Shown here one piece after another: positions 9,437 through 19,297 of a DNA stretch of 64,000 nucleotides. The first letter of the stretch is position 1; each line of letters begins with the position of its first letter. The position numbers were made by a program, and so were the translations under genes. The notes under the pieces were generated by a model, which was not told the origin of the DNA, ran no database searches, and saw only the letters and a program-made list of their open reading frames with translations. The DNA lies in contig CAVRGH010000010.1 of the NCBI GenBank assembly GCA_963720675.1, forward strand, positions 806,001 through 870,000. The letters are read 5' to 3'. Source of the stretch: JALHSW01 sp963720675 (lineage in GTDB: Bacteria; Actinomycetota; Acidimicrobiia; IMCC26256; PALSA-555).

Positions 9437-9442
9437 TACCGT
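9437..9442 (+). promoter_or_regulatory. Probable -10 box of the CocE/NonD hydrolase gene
   Basis: TACCGT lies 6 nt before the GTG at 9449 in the 62-bp gap between divergent genes, consistent with a leaderless transcript. Confidence 0.5.
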
Positions 9443-9448
9443 TCGTCG

Positions 9449-11698
9449 GTGCGATCTCGCGGCCCGCTCCTCGCCGCGCTGGGCGTCGTCACGGTGAGCC
9501 TCGCTGCGGCGATGCTGCCCGCCGTCCCGGCCGGCGCGGGACCTCAGGGCGGCGAGGCCGTGGTTCCGGGCGGGTACCAGGTCTCCGGCAGCGTCGAGCA
9601 GGTGAGCGTCGTCGGGGCGCAGCCGGGTCGGCCGCTCCGGCTCCTCGATGCTTCGGGCTCGGTCGTCGCCCGAGGCACCGCCGACGCGGCCGGCTCGTTC
9701 CTGTTCCGCGACGTGCGCCGTGGCCGCGGGTACACGGTGCGCCCGGGGGCAACGCCGACGACTTCGTCCCCGCCGGTCCGGGTGCTCGGCCCGGACGACC
9801 ACCCCGACGCCTCGTTCTACGAGCAGCAATCGCTCGTCCCCGGTTTCCAGTACCTGCAGACGCGTGACGGGACCCTGCTCGCGGCGAACGTGGTGCTGCC
9901 CGGACCGGTCGAGGACGGCCCGTACCCGACCGTCGTCGAGTACTCCGGCTACGACCCTGCGAACCCCGATGGCACGCAGGCCGCGAGCCGGCTCGCACAG
10001 ACCCTCGGGTACGCGACCGTCGGGGTCAACCTGCGCGGCACCGGCTGCTCCGGAGGTTCGTGGCACTACTTCGAGCCGCTCCAGGGCCTCGACGGCTACG
10101 ACGTCGTCGAGACGGTGGCCGCGCAGCCGTGGGTCCTCCACGGCAACGTGGGAATGGTCGGGATCTCCTACTCCGGCATCACGCAGCTGGACGTCGCCGA
10201 GACCCGGCCGCCGCACCTCGCCGCGATCACGCCGCTCTCGGTCATCGCCGACACCTACCGCGGCGTGCTGTACCCCGGCGGGATCCTGAACACCGGCTTC
10301 GCCGTCCCGTGGGCCGAAGACCGACAGTCGGACGCGGCGCCGGCGCCGGACGGCGGTCAGGGCTGGGCCAAGCGCCGCGTCGCCGCGGGCGACGCCACGT
10401 GTGCCGCGAACCAGGCGCTGCGGCTCCAGACCGGTGACGTGCTGGCCGAGATCCGGAACGACCGGTTCTACGATCCCGGGAGGCTCGGCGCGTTCGCGCC
10501 CGAGCGCTTCGTCGACCGCATCCAGGCGCCGACCTTCCTGGCCGGCGCGTGGCAGGACGAGCAGACCGGCGGACAGTGGCCGGCGATGATCGACGACTTC
10601 GCTCCCGGCGTGCCGCTGCGCGTCACGATGACCAACGGTTCGCACTCGGAGTCCTTCGGCCCCGAGGTGATCACGCGCTGGGCCGAGTTCCTCGACTTCT
10701 ACGTCGCGCGGCGCGTCCCGCGCATCCCCGACGACGTGCGCGCGACGGCCGCGCTCGGGTACTTGCGGCTCGCCGGCACGCCGATCGATCTGCCGCCCGA
10801 CCGGTTCGCGCTCGAGACGGACTTCGACGCCGCCTTCGCCCGGTACCAGACCGACCCGCCGATCCGGGTCCTCTTCGACAACGGCGCGGGCACGGACACA
10901 CCCGGCGCCCCGTTGGCGGGGTTCGAGGCCGAGTACGACCAGTGGCCCGTCCGGCAGGCGAAGGCGACCGACTTCTACTTCGGGCCCGACGGGTCGCTCG
11001 GCACCGCGAAGCCGACCACGGCGCGTGGTTCCGACGCGTACCGGTACGAACCGGAGGCGATGCCCGCGACGAGCCATCCGTCGAGCGAGGACGACTACTT
11101 CTCGGCCCTCCCCGCCTACGACTGGAAGCCGCTCCCCGACGGACTCGGCGCGTCGTACGTCACCGATCCGCTGGCGCGGGACGCAGTGGTGCTCGGCCCG
11201 GTGAGTGCCGACGTGTGGCTGGCGTCGACGGCGCGCGACGTGGACCTGGAGGTCGTGATCAGCGAGGTGCGGCCCGACGGCAAGGAGACCTACGTGCAGA
11301 GCGGCTGGCTGCGCGCGAGCCACCGCAAGCTCGACCGGGTCCGGTCGAGCGAGCTGGAACCGGTCCCGACGTACACGAAGGCCGACGCCGCACCGCTGCC
11401 GCGCGACGGCTTCGTCGAGCTCCGCGTGCCCGTGTTCCCGGTCGGGCACGCCTTCCGCGCCGGCTCCCGGATCCGGGTCACCGTGCAGGCCCCGGGCGGC
11501 AACCGACCGCAGTGGGCATTCCGGGCCCTCCCGGCGAAGGGCAACGTCACCAACACCATCGCCCGCACCGCGGCGCGACCCTCGCGCATCGTGCTCCCGA
11601 TCGTGGAAGGTGCAACGATCACCACGCCGCTCCCGCCGTGCCCCGCACTCCGCGGGCAGCCGTGCCGGGACTCCGTCCAACCGAAGGGCACTCCATGA
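9449..11698 (+). CDS. Secreted CocE/NonD family hydrolase (X-Pro dipeptidyl-peptidase-like)
   Basis: A 749-residue exported alpha/beta hydrolase. Residues 1-31 form a Sec signal peptide (LLAALGVVTVSLAAAMLPA, then an AGA-type cleavage site). A carboxypeptidase-regulatory-like beta domain follows (GRPLRLLDASGSVVARGTAD). The S15/CocE catalytic domain has the nucleophile in GISYSG (Ser about 239), the likely Asp in AGAWQDEQTG near 369 and His in TNGSHSE near 397. The C-terminal third is the jelly-roll domain of the family. These enzymes cleave Xaa-Pro peptides or ester substrates; which applies here cannot be told. Its stop overlaps the next start (ATGA). Confidence 0.88.
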   Translation: MRSRGPLLAALGVVTVSLAAAMLPAVPAGAGPQGGEAVVPGGYQVSGSVEQVSVVGAQPGRPLRLLDASGSVVARGTADAAGSFLFRDVRRGRGYTVRPGATPTTSSPPVRVLGPDDHPDASFYEQQSLVPGFQYLQTRDGTLLAANVVLPGPVEDGPYPTVVEYSGYDPANPDGTQAASRLAQTLGYATVGVNLRGTGCSGGSWHYFEPLQGLDGYDVVETVAAQPWVLHGNVGMVGISYSGITQLDVAETRPPHLAAITPLSVIADTYRGVLYPGGILNTGFAVPWAEDRQSDAAPAPDGGQGWAKRRVAAGDATCAANQALRLQTGDVLAEIRNDRFYDPGRLGAFAPERFVDRIQAPTFLAGAWQDEQTGGQWPAMIDDFAPGVPLRVTMTNGSHSESFGPEVITRWAEFLDFYVARRVPRIPDDVRATAALGYLRLAGTPIDLPPDRFALETDFDAAFARYQTDPPIRVLFDNGAGTDTPGAPLAGFEAEYDQWPVRQAKATDFYFGPDGSLGTAKPTTARGSDAYRYEPEAMPATSHPSSEDDYFSALPAYDWKPLPDGLGASYVTDPLARDAVVLGPVSADVWLASTARDVDLEVVISEVRPDGKETYVQSGWLRASHRKLDRVRSSELEPVPTYTKADAAPLPRDGFVELRVPVFPVGHAFRAGSRIRVTVQAPGGNRPQWAFRALPAKGNVTNTIARTAARPSRIVLPIVEGATITTPLPPCPALRGQPCRDSVQPKGTP

Positions 11699-13395
11699 CC
11701 CCCGACCACGACGCCGGTACCCGTCCGGGACGCGCGCTCGCCGAACAGTACGTCGAGCGGTACGCGGCGTTGGATCCCATCGGCGCCACCTTCGAAGGCA
11801 TCCCGGGCCACGACCACGAGCTCACCGACTACTCCCCTGCCGGGGTCAACGAGCGGCTCGCCCACACCCGCGCCACGCGCCGCGAGCTCGACGCGCTCAC
11901 TCCTGCCGACGAGCACGAGCGAGTGGCCGCCGAGGCGCTCCGCCGGTTCCTCGAGACCGACGAGGACCTCACGTCGTCCGGCGAGGACCTGCGGGCACTC
12001 CGAGTGATCGGCAGCCCGGTCTCGGAGATCCGCCTCTGCTTCGACCTCATGCCCCAGGAGACCGAGCACGACTGGGAGACGATCACCGCCCGGGTGGGGC
12101 TCGTCCCCCAGGCCATCGCCGGGTTCATCGAGACCCTCCAGGAAGGTGTGCGCGAGGGCCTGTTCGCCGCACCCCGCCAGGCGACCGCATGCGCCGAGCA
12201 GGCCGACGCCTTTGCCGGGCTCAGCGACGACGGGCCCTTCTTCCCAGGCCTCGCCGACGCGCTCGGTGCGTCGGGGCTCGGACTCGACGCGCTGCACGCG
12301 CGCCTCACCACCGACGCAGCCCGCGCCACCGAGGCGTACGCGTCGCTCGGCCGCTACCTCGTCGAGGAGTACCTGCCGGTCACCACCGCGCCCGACGCGG
12401 TCGGCGCCGACCGGTACCGACGCTTCGCGCGCGCGTTCACCGGCACGGTGCTCGACCTCGACGAGACCTACGAATGGGGCTGGGAGGAGCTGTACCGCAT
12501 CGAGCACGCGATGGGGAGCGTCGCCGAGCGCATCCTTCCCGGACAGTCGCTGGCCGATGTCACCGCGCACCTCGAGCACGACCCGACGCGGGTCGTCGAG
12601 GGGGAGGACGCCCTCAAGGCGTGGCTGCAGGACCTCATCGACCGCACCTTCGACGAGCTCGACGGAACGCACTTCGACATCCCCGAGACGATCCGGCACT
12701 GCGAAGCGATGATCTCGCCGCCAGGAGGTGCCGCGGCGATGTACTACACGGGACCGTCGGAGGACTTCAGCCGGCCGGGACGCACCTGGTACCCGACCCA
12801 GGGTCGCACCACCTTCCCGCTCTGGGGAGAGGTCTCGACCTGCTACCACGAAGCCGTGCCCGGCCATCATCTCCAGGTGGCGACGACTCGCTACCTGCGT
12901 GACCGCCTCGACCGGTTCCAGCGCACGATCGGTTGGAACTCCGGCTACGGCGAGGGGTGGGCGCTGTACGCGGAGCGCCTGATGGGCGAGCTCGGGTACC
13001 TCGAGGACCCCGCGTTCGAGCTCGGGATGCTCCGCGCCCAGGCCATGCGCGCGATGCGCGTCATCGTCGACATCGGGCTGCACCTGCAGAAGTCGATCCC
13101 GACGAGCGAGCGGTACCACCCGGGCGAGGTGTGGACCCCCGAGCTCGCGCTCCCCTTCGTGCTCGAGCGCAGCTACTACCCGGAGAGCTTCATGAAGAGC
13201 GAGGTCGACCGCTACCTCGGCTGGCCGGGCCAGGCCATCAGCTACAAGGTCGGTGAGCGCGTCTGGCTCCGGGCCCGCGATGCCGCGCGGGCGCGCGCCG
13301 GCGGCGCGTTCGACCTCAAGCGGTTCCACACCGAAGCGCTCGAGCTCGGTCCGCTCGGCCTGGACCAGCTCGAAGAGGAGCTGGCGAAGCTCTGA
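11695..13395 (+). CDS. DUF885 family protein (putative metal-dependent hydrolase)
   Basis: A 566-residue cytoplasmic protein of the DUF885 family, which is structurally related to zinc carboxypeptidases/oligopeptidases. The hallmark HEAVPGHH lies near residues 384-391, followed about 20 residues later by GYGEGWALYAE, which supplies the third metal ligand. I chose the ATG at 11695, which overlaps the stop of the secreted hydrolase gene by 4 bp. The frame is open further upstream, but that part is a shadow. Coupling to a peptidase-like secreted hydrolase, and convergence with an M3 oligopeptidase gene, suggest a shared role in peptide breakdown (inference). Confidence 0.88.
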   Translation: MTPDHDAGTRPGRALAEQYVERYAALDPIGATFEGIPGHDHELTDYSPAGVNERLAHTRATRRELDALTPADEHERVAAEALRRFLETDEDLTSSGEDLRALRVIGSPVSEIRLCFDLMPQETEHDWETITARVGLVPQAIAGFIETLQEGVREGLFAAPRQATACAEQADAFAGLSDDGPFFPGLADALGASGLGLDALHARLTTDAARATEAYASLGRYLVEEYLPVTTAPDAVGADRYRRFARAFTGTVLDLDETYEWGWEELYRIEHAMGSVAERILPGQSLADVTAHLEHDPTRVVEGEDALKAWLQDLIDRTFDELDGTHFDIPETIRHCEAMISPPGGAAAMYYTGPSEDFSRPGRTWYPTQGRTTFPLWGEVSTCYHEAVPGHHLQVATTRYLRDRLDRFQRTIGWNSGYGEGWALYAERLMGELGYLEDPAFELGMLRAQAMRAMRVIVDIGLHLQKSIPTSERYHPGEVWTPELALPFVLERSYYPESFMKSEVDRYLGWPGQAISYKVGERVWLRARDAARARAGGAFDLKRFHTEALELGPLGLDQLEEELAKL

Positions 13396-13401
13396 CGAGG
13401 C

Positions 13402-13451
13402 GTTTTGGCGTCGGCAACGGTGCCTCAGACACCCATTCCTGACGCCAAAAC
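13402..13451. repeat. 50-nt palindromic intergenic repeat, copy A
   Basis: GTTTTGGCGTC (13402-13412) pairs exactly with GACGCCAAAAC (13441-13451), and the centre has GGTGCCT/AGACACC inner arms. Copies of identical length lie at 28603-28652 and 62606-62655. This copy sits between the 3' ends of two convergent genes. Confidence 0.85.
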
Positions 13452-13467
13452 ACCTGTGGCTCTGACC

Positions 13468-15279
13468 TCAGACGCGACCGGCGTCCTTGGCGGCCTGCTC
13501 GGCCGCCGCGAGCTGCTGGTCGACGATCTCGAGCCCACCGACCCAGAACTCCGGGTCGGCGAGATCCACGCCCACGACCTGACCGAGCTCTTCGGGCGAC
13601 GCCGAGCCGCCGCGGGACAGCAGCTCGAGGTAGGACGGGACGAACTCGGCCCCACGCTCCTCGTACTCCTTGTACACGGACAGCGCGAGCAGCTGTCCGT
13701 AGGCGTACGCGTAGACGTACCCGGGCGTCGCGATGAAGTGCGGGATGTAGGACCACCAGGTGCGGTAGCCCTCGGTGACCTCGACCGAGTCGCCGAGCAT
13801 CTCGACCTGGCTCTCGGCCCACAGCTCGCCGAAGCGCTCGACCGACAGCTCGCCCTGCTCCCGGCGGTCCGTGTGGACCGCGTCCTCGAACCGGTTCATC
13901 GCGATCTGGCGGAACACGGTCGCGATCTGCCCCTCGAGGCTCTCGGCCAGCAGTGCCAAGCGGTCGGCGGGATCGTCGGTCTCCGCGAGCAGCCGACCGA
14001 ACGTCACCGTCTCCCCGAACACCGACGCCGTCTCGGCGAGGGTGAGCGGTGTCGTCTGGTGGAACACGCCCTGGTCGCGCGCGAGGTAGGCGTGCAGGCC
14101 GTGCCCGAGCTCGTGGGCGAGCGTCAGCACGTCTCGCCGACGAGCCGTCCAGTTGAGGAGCACGTAGGGGTGGTGCGACGGGACCGTGTACGCGCAGAAC
14201 GCGCCGGGGCGCTTGCCGGGACGCATCGGTGCGTCGATCCAGTGCTCGTCCATGAACTTCCGCGCGATCCCGGCGAGCTCGGGCGAGAACGAGTCGTAGG
14301 CATCGAGCACGAGATCACTCGCGTGGCTCCAACCGAAGACGTCCTCGCTGGAGGCCACCGACGCCATGCGGTCGTAGTCGGCGAGCCGGTCGATCCCGAG
14401 GAGCTGCGCCTTGAGCGTGTACCAGCGCTGTGGGATGTCGTAGCGCCGCACGACCGCGTCGACGAGCGCCTTGACCGACTCGTCGCTCGCCTCGTTGCTC
14501 AGGTTGCGACTCGCGATCCAGCCGTCGTAGTGGCGGAGGCGGTCATCGCTCGCCTTGTCGGCCAACAGCGTGTTGAACACGAAAGCCCGGGTGCGCAGGC
14601 CGGGTTCGAGCGCGGTCGTGACCGCGGACGCGGACGCCTGCCGCACCGCCCGGTCCGGTGACTGGAGGCGCGAGAGACCTTCCTCGAGCGGCATGGTCTC
14701 CCCCGCGACCTCCACCGCGATCGTGGAGGTGAGCTCACTGAACAGGCGAGCCCACGCGCTGGCGCCGGTGACCGACTTGTCGGCGAGGATCCGCTCCTCG
14801 GGCTCGGACAGCAGGTGGGGGCGGTACCGGCGCGCCGCCGCCAGATGGTGGCGACAGAACGCGAGGCGGTCGTCGGCGAGCAGGGGCTCGACGTGGACGT
14901 CGGCCAGCTCGGCCCACTCGAGATCGACGAAGAGCAGCTCGCTGGCGATCGCGGTGGCACGCTCCTCGGTGCGGGCCATCAGCGCCCCACGGGGCGGGTC
15001 CTGGGTGTCGACCGCGAACGCCAGGCTCGCGTACGACCCCGCCCGACCGATGAGCTCGCTGATCGCGCCCAGCTCGTCCATGAGGGTCGCGAGCTCGCCG
15101 GCGTCGAGCTCGCCGATGCGGCCACGATACGGGTCGAGGGCCCCGGTACGGCTGGACGCCTCGTCGAGCAGCTCCTCCACACCGGCGGCGCCCTTGCCGT
15201 CGACGAGCGGCTCGATGTCCCACGCCACGTCGGTGGCGTTGCGATCCTGGTCGTCCCGTGCAGTCGAGGTCGTCGTCAC
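13468..15279 (-). CDS. M3 family oligoendopeptidase (PepF/M3-like)
   Basis: A 603-residue zinc oligopeptidase that cleaves short peptides in the cytoplasm. The M3 signature HELGHGLH is near residue 385, and the second-helix acidic ligand is in LAETASVFGE about 25 residues later. The length matches the PepF group. The GTG at 15279 (MTTTSTARDDQD) is preferred; the frame remains open upstream only because of high GC content. It is 10 bp downstream of the HelD-like helicase gene and likely co-transcribed. The stop is followed by palindromic repeat copy A. Confidence 0.93.
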   Translation of the reverse strand: MTTTSTARDDQDRNATDVAWDIEPLVDGKGAAGVEELLDEASSRTGALDPYRGRIGELDAGELATLMDELGAISELIGRAGSYASLAFAVDTQDPPRGALMARTEERATAIASELLFVDLEWAELADVHVEPLLADDRLAFCRHHLAAARRYRPHLLSEPEERILADKSVTGASAWARLFSELTSTIAVEVAGETMPLEEGLSRLQSPDRAVRQASASAVTTALEPGLRTRAFVFNTLLADKASDDRLRHYDGWIASRNLSNEASDESVKALVDAVVRRYDIPQRWYTLKAQLLGIDRLADYDRMASVASSEDVFGWSHASDLVLDAYDSFSPELAGIARKFMDEHWIDAPMRPGKRPGAFCAYTVPSHHPYVLLNWTARRRDVLTLAHELGHGLHAYLARDQGVFHQTTPLTLAETASVFGETVTFGRLLAETDDPADRLALLAESLEGQIATVFRQIAMNRFEDAVHTDRREQGELSVERFGELWAESQVEMLGDSVEVTEGYRTWWSYIPHFIATPGYVYAYAYGQLLALSVYKEYEERGAEFVPSYLELLSRGGSASPEELGQVVGVDLADPEFWVGGLEIVDQQLAAAEQAAKDAGRV

Positions 15280-15289
15280 GAGCCCGAGC

Positions 15290-17557
15290 CTACGACGCCG
15301 CGACCGGTGAGCCGGTCGGGATGCCGCCGGCCGCGACGCCGAGCGACTCGGGAAGCGGTTCCGCGTGCAGCACGACGAGCTGGCGCGTCGCGCGGGTGAG
15401 CACGACGTACAGCAGGCGCAGCCCACGCGCGTCCGGGGTGACGAGGCGGGCCGGCTCGACGACGACGACGTGGTCGAACTCGAGGCCCTTCGCGTCTCGC
15501 GCGTCGAGCACCGCGATGGCGGCATCGAGCGCGTCGGCGGTGCCGGCGACCGCGCCGATGTCGGCGAGCGTGGCCACGAGCTGCTGGTGGAGGTCGGCGG
15601 GAGCGACGATCGCAACGGTGCCCTCGAGGCCGGTGGCGGCGCGCGCAGCGTCGGCGGCGCGCGCGACGAGCTCGCCGGGAGCGACCTGCTCGAAGTGCGG
15701 GTACTCGCCGGTGCGGCGGACGGCCCGGGTCGCCTCGATGCCGGGCGCGGCCGCAGCCAGCACGCTGTGTGCCACGTCCATGATCTCCGCGGGCGTGCGG
15801 TAGTTGACGGTGAGCGACACGATGCGCGGCGCGCTGCGGTCGGGGAGGAGCCGGAGCACGTCGTCCCAGTCGCGAGCCGCGCCGGGCTTGCTGGCCTGGC
15901 CGAAGTCCCCGACGATCGTCATGGAGCCCGACGGGCACCGACGGGCGAGCATCCGCCACTGCATCTGGGAGAGGTCCTGGGCCTCGTCGACCAGCACGTG
16001 GCCGAACGTGCGCGGCTCGTCGCCGTCGGGCGAGACGGGGCCGCTGTCGTTCCCGTAGCGGCGTGCCACCTCGGACGCGGTGACGAACCCACCGACCCCG
16101 AGCTCGGCGACGACCCGCGTCGCGGCTTCGTCGACCGCACCCGACGCGGCGCGGCGTCGACGGGGTCGCGCCGACTCCGGCGTCCCGAGCAGCGCGTCGG
16201 CTTCGTCGATCAGGGCGAGGTCGGCCTCGGTCCAGGCCACGTCGCGCACGTCGGCCGCCCGGGGGCGGTGCAGCCCGGCCTGGTCGGCCCGGCTCAGCGT
16301 CCCGTCGGCCGCACTCCGGATCAGGCCCGGGAACGAGAACAGGTCGTGCACGAGCTCCGCACCCGAGAGGACCGGCCACATGCGCTCGAGTGCAGCCTTC
16401 ACCTCGGGGAGCCGGCGCAGGCGGCCGTTCAGCTCCTGGTCCCACTCGGCGTCGTCGGGTGCGGTGGGTCCGTACTCACGCCGATACTGCTCGCGGAGGT
16501 GGTCGATGACCGCCCGTACGATGCGAGGACGCTTCTCGTTGTGGAGGCCGCGCTGGTGCCGGGCCCGTTCGATGATCCGTGCCGAGGTGCTGCGCCGGAG
16601 CCGGACGACGATGCCGTCGATCGCGACCACCATGTCCTGCTTCAGCGGATGCTCGCGGTCACGCAGCGCGTGTTCGATCACGGTCGCCATGCGCGCGTCG
16701 CCCTTGACCCGCGCGACGTCAGGTCCGTCTTCGGCCCGGACCGAGAACCGCGGCTTGAGACCGGCCGCGGTCGCGAGCTGCACATCGTCCTCGCCGAGGG
16801 ATGGCAGGACCTGATCGATGTAGCGCAGGAAGATCGTGTTCGGGCCGACGAGCAGCACGCCGCCGTTCGCGAGTCGGTTGCGGTACGTGTAGAGGAGGTA
16901 CGCGGCGCGGTGCAGCGCGACCGCCGTCTTGCCGGTGCCGGCACCCCCGGCCACCACGAGCACGCCCGGCAGCGGCGCGCGGATCGCCTCGTCCTGTTCG
17001 GCCTGGATCGTGGCGACGATGTCGCCCATCCGACCGGTGCGGGCGCGGTCGAGCGCCGCGAGGAGCGCGCCCTCGCCCATCACCGAGAGGCCGGCGGCAT
17101 CCGCAGCGCCCTGGTCGAAGACCTCGTCGTCGATCCCCGCGATGACGCGGCCCTCCCCCGGCTTGGCCAGGAAGTGCCGGCGGCGCACCACCCCCATCGG
17201 TTCGACGGCCGTCGCCCGGTAGAAGGGCTCGGCAACGGGTGCCCGCCAGTCGACGACCAGCGGGGTCTGCTCGGCGTCGGTGACCGAGACCCGGCCGACG
17301 TAGTGGGTGGGGCCGGCCTCGAGGTCGAGGCGGCCGAAGCACAAGGGGAGGTCCCCGATGTCGAGGGCTGCCAGCCGGCGCCGGGTCACGGTCTCGGCCG
17401 CGTCCCGCTCGAGCCGGGCCTGGTGGGTGCCACCCCGACCGACCTCCGAGTAGCCCCGGGCCACCCTCCGGGCGGCTTCCCGCATCTCGTCGAGCCGCAC
17501 GTATGCCGCGTCGACGTACTGCTGCTCTGCGCTGAGCTCCGGGTGCGCGTCGGACAA
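15290..17557 (-). CDS. HelD-like UvrD superfamily ATPase/helicase
   Basis: A 755-residue superfamily-1 helicase-like ATPase. The N-terminal coiled region (EQQYVDAAYVRLDEMREAARR) and the UvrD-like core with Walker A GGAGTGKTAVALH near residue 204, DEAQD near 520 and a C-terminal TRATRQL motif fit the HelD/HelR family. In Gram-positive bacteria that family removes stalled RNA polymerase from DNA. The TTG start at 17557 is chosen because GGAG stands 8 nt before it. ATG or GTG alternatives would be clearly longer or shorter. A TACGAT box at 17595-17590 is a plausible -10. The M3 peptidase gene follows 10 bp downstream. Confidence 0.88.
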   Translation of the reverse strand: MSDAHPELSAEQQYVDAAYVRLDEMREAARRVARGYSEVGRGGTHQARLERDAAETVTRRRLAALDIGDLPLCFGRLDLEAGPTHYVGRVSVTDAEQTPLVVDWRAPVAEPFYRATAVEPMGVVRRRHFLAKPGEGRVIAGIDDEVFDQGAADAAGLSVMGEGALLAALDRARTGRMGDIVATIQAEQDEAIRAPLPGVLVVAGGAGTGKTAVALHRAAYLLYTYRNRLANGGVLLVGPNTIFLRYIDQVLPSLGEDDVQLATAAGLKPRFSVRAEDGPDVARVKGDARMATVIEHALRDREHPLKQDMVVAIDGIVVRLRRSTSARIIERARHQRGLHNEKRPRIVRAVIDHLREQYRREYGPTAPDDAEWDQELNGRLRRLPEVKAALERMWPVLSGAELVHDLFSFPGLIRSAADGTLSRADQAGLHRPRAADVRDVAWTEADLALIDEADALLGTPESARPRRRRAASGAVDEAATRVVAELGVGGFVTASEVARRYGNDSGPVSPDGDEPRTFGHVLVDEAQDLSQMQWRMLARRCPSGSMTIVGDFGQASKPGAARDWDDVLRLLPDRSAPRIVSLTVNYRTPAEIMDVAHSVLAAAAPGIEATRAVRRTGEYPHFEQVAPGELVARAADAARAATGLEGTVAIVAPADLHQQLVATLADIGAVAGTADALDAAIAVLDARDAKGLEFDHVVVVEPARLVTPDARGLRLLYVVLTRATRQLVVLHAEPLPESLGVAAGGIPTGSPVAAS

Positions 17558-17589
17558 CGTGCGGTCTCCACCAGTCGAGGGAACCGTCC

Positions 17590-17595
17590 ATCGTA
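17590..17595 (-). promoter_or_regulatory. Probable -10 box of the HelD-like gene
   Basis: TACGAT on the minus strand, about 33 nt before the TTG start, leaving a short leader that carries the GGAG ribosome site. Confidence 0.4.
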
Positions 17596-17627
17596 CAAGG
17601 CCGCCGACCCGGGCCCGACCGGGGGCC

Positions 17628-18266
17628 TCAGAGCTGGTCGGGCACCGTGAGCGCGATCGCGTCGGGGTCGACCAGGACCTCCCGGTCACCGAGGAGCACC
17701 TCGGCACCGGAACCGTCACCCTCGCGGGGCCGCTCGACGTGCAGCCAGCGCCCGCCGAGGTTCGGGACCGGCGCGCTCGGCGTGCCGAAGTGACGTTCCA
17801 GGGTTCGGATCACCCCACCGTGGGTGAGCGCGACCGTCGCGGCCGGGACGTCGGCCCTCGCGAAGATCGCGTCGACGACGGGCACGACGCGCGCGAGCAG
17901 TGGCTCGTCGCCCTCGAACCCCGGTGGGCTTCGATGCTCGTCGATCCAGCCCGGGTAACGCTCGTCGATCTCGGCGCGCGTGAGCCCGGTCCAGTCCCCC
18001 GCATGGCGCTCGCGCAGCGCGGGCTCGACCTCGACCACGACCCCCGGCGGCGCAAGCAGCTCAGCCGTGCGGCGCGCCCGTTCGAGGTCGGAGGCGACGA
18101 TCCGCGTGACTCCCAGGGCGGCCACTGCCGCGGCCGCGGCCTGCGCCTGGCGCTCGCCGAGTGGAGAGAGCGGCGGGTCGGCTTGGCCCTGCCACCGCTG
18201 CTCGGCGTTCCAGGTCGACTGCCCGTGGCGGACCAACAGCAGCCCGTGTGCGAACGGAACGCTCAA
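17628..18266 (-). CDS. Histidine phosphatase family protein (phosphoglycerate mutase-like)
   Basis: A 212-residue member of the histidine phosphatase superfamily. The phospho-acceptor motif LVRHGQSTWN is at residues 9-18, the substrate-binding ERHAGDWTG in the middle and the second catalytic His in ALTHGG near 145. Members act as broad phosphatases, cofactor-dependent mutases or alpha-ribazole phosphatases. The exact substrate is not resolved. The TTG start overlaps the TGA of the quinone reductase gene upstream, so the two are translationally coupled. No alternative ATG or GTG lies before the catalytic motif. Confidence 0.88.
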   Translation of the reverse strand: MSVPFAHGLLLVRHGQSTWNAEQRWQGQADPPLSPLGERQAQAAAAAVAALGVTRIVASDLERARRTAELLAPPGVVVEVEPALRERHAGDWTGLTRAEIDERYPGWIDEHRSPPGFEGDEPLLARVVPVVDAIFARADVPAATVALTHGGVIRTLERHFGTPSAPVPNLGGRWLHVERPREGDGSGAEVLLGDREVLVDPDAIALTVPDQL

Positions 18267-19255
18267 TCGACCGGCGCCCGCGTGTCCACCACGACCTTGC
18301 CGACGGTGCCCCGGTCGGCGAGGCGCTGCGTCGCCGTGCGTGCGTCGGCCATCGGGAGGACCTCCGACACGAGTGGCGCGATCTTGCCCGCGGCGTGCAA
18401 CACCATCAGGTCTTCGTGCGTCCGGCGGATCAGCTCGGGCTCCATGAGGTTGTACATGCCCCAGTTCACACCGACGATCGAGCAGTTCTTCAGGAGCGTG
18501 CGGTTCGTGGGGAGGTCCGCGATGCGTCCGCTCGCGAACCCGATCACGAGCAGTCGGCCCTCCCACGCGATGCACTTCAGCGACCGGTCGAACACGTCGC
18601 CGCCGACGGGGTCATAGATGACGTCGGCACCGCGCCCGCCGGTGGCCTCCTTCACCGCGGCGACGAAGTCGTCGCTTCGGTAGTCGATCGCGAGCTCGGC
18701 CCCGAGGTCGCGACACACGGCGACCTTGTCGGCACCACCCGCCGTGGCGAGCACGCGTGCTCCGGCCGCGACCCCGAGCTGGATCGCGGACGACCCGACA
18801 CCGCCGGCGCCGGCGTGCACGAGGAGGGTCTCGCCCTCCTGGAGCGCCGCCCGTCGGTGCAGCGCGATATGGCTGGTCTGGTACACGATGTGCAGCGCCG
18901 CTGCTGCGGGCGCCTCCAGCGTGTCGGGGATCGGGAACGTCACCTCCGCGTTCGCGACGGTCCGCTCGCACAGCCCCCCGGTCCGGGTGAGGGCCAGGAC
19001 CCGTTGCCCGACCTCGAGCCCGGCGACGCCGTCGCCGAGCGCGGCGACGGTCCCCGCGACCTCACCGCCGACGATGAAGGGCAACGGCGGCTTCTCCTGG
19101 TACATCCCGCGACACATCAGGACGTCCGGGAAGTTGAGGGACGCGGCGCCGACGTCGATCAGCACCTCGCCGGCACGTGCGGTCGGCGCCTCGATGTCGT
19201 CGAGGACCATCACGTCGGCGGGCTCACCGAGCTCGTGGACGCGCCAGGCGCGCAT
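18263..19255 (-). CDS. Zinc-independent NADPH:quinone oxidoreductase-like MDR protein
   Basis: A 330-residue medium-chain dehydrogenase/reductase of the quinone oxidoreductase branch. It has the GroES-like N-terminal domain and a Rossmann domain with HAGAGGVGSSAIQL near 145-158. It lacks the four-Cys structural zinc loop and the catalytic zinc ligands of alcohol dehydrogenases. It should reduce quinones or enones with NADPH in the cytoplasm. ATG 19255 is chosen over the adjacent GTG 19258, with GAGGGTG upstream as ribosome site. The stop overlaps the start of the histidine phosphatase gene. Confidence 0.88.
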   Translation of the reverse strand: MRAWRVHELGEPADVMVLDDIEAPTARAGEVLIDVGAASLNFPDVLMCRGMYQEKPPLPFIVGGEVAGTVAALGDGVAGLEVGQRVLALTRTGGLCERTVANAEVTFPIPDTLEAPAAAALHIVYQTSHIALHRRAALQEGETLLVHAGAGGVGSSAIQLGVAAGARVLATAGGADKVAVCRDLGAELAIDYRSDDFVAAVKEATGGRGADVIYDPVGGDVFDRSLKCIAWEGRLLVIGFASGRIADLPTNRTLLKNCSIVGVNWGMYNLMEPELIRRTHEDLMVLHAAGKIAPLVSEVLPMADARTATQRLADRGTVGKVVVDTRAPVD

Positions 19256-19297
19256 CACGTCGACACCCTCAGCACGGCCACCTCAGGGCCCACCACC

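Noticed and set aside
13402..13451. Simple intrinsic terminator
   Set aside because: No U-run follows either arm, and the same 50-nt element occurs in three places, so it is better described as a repeat, though it may also stop transcription.
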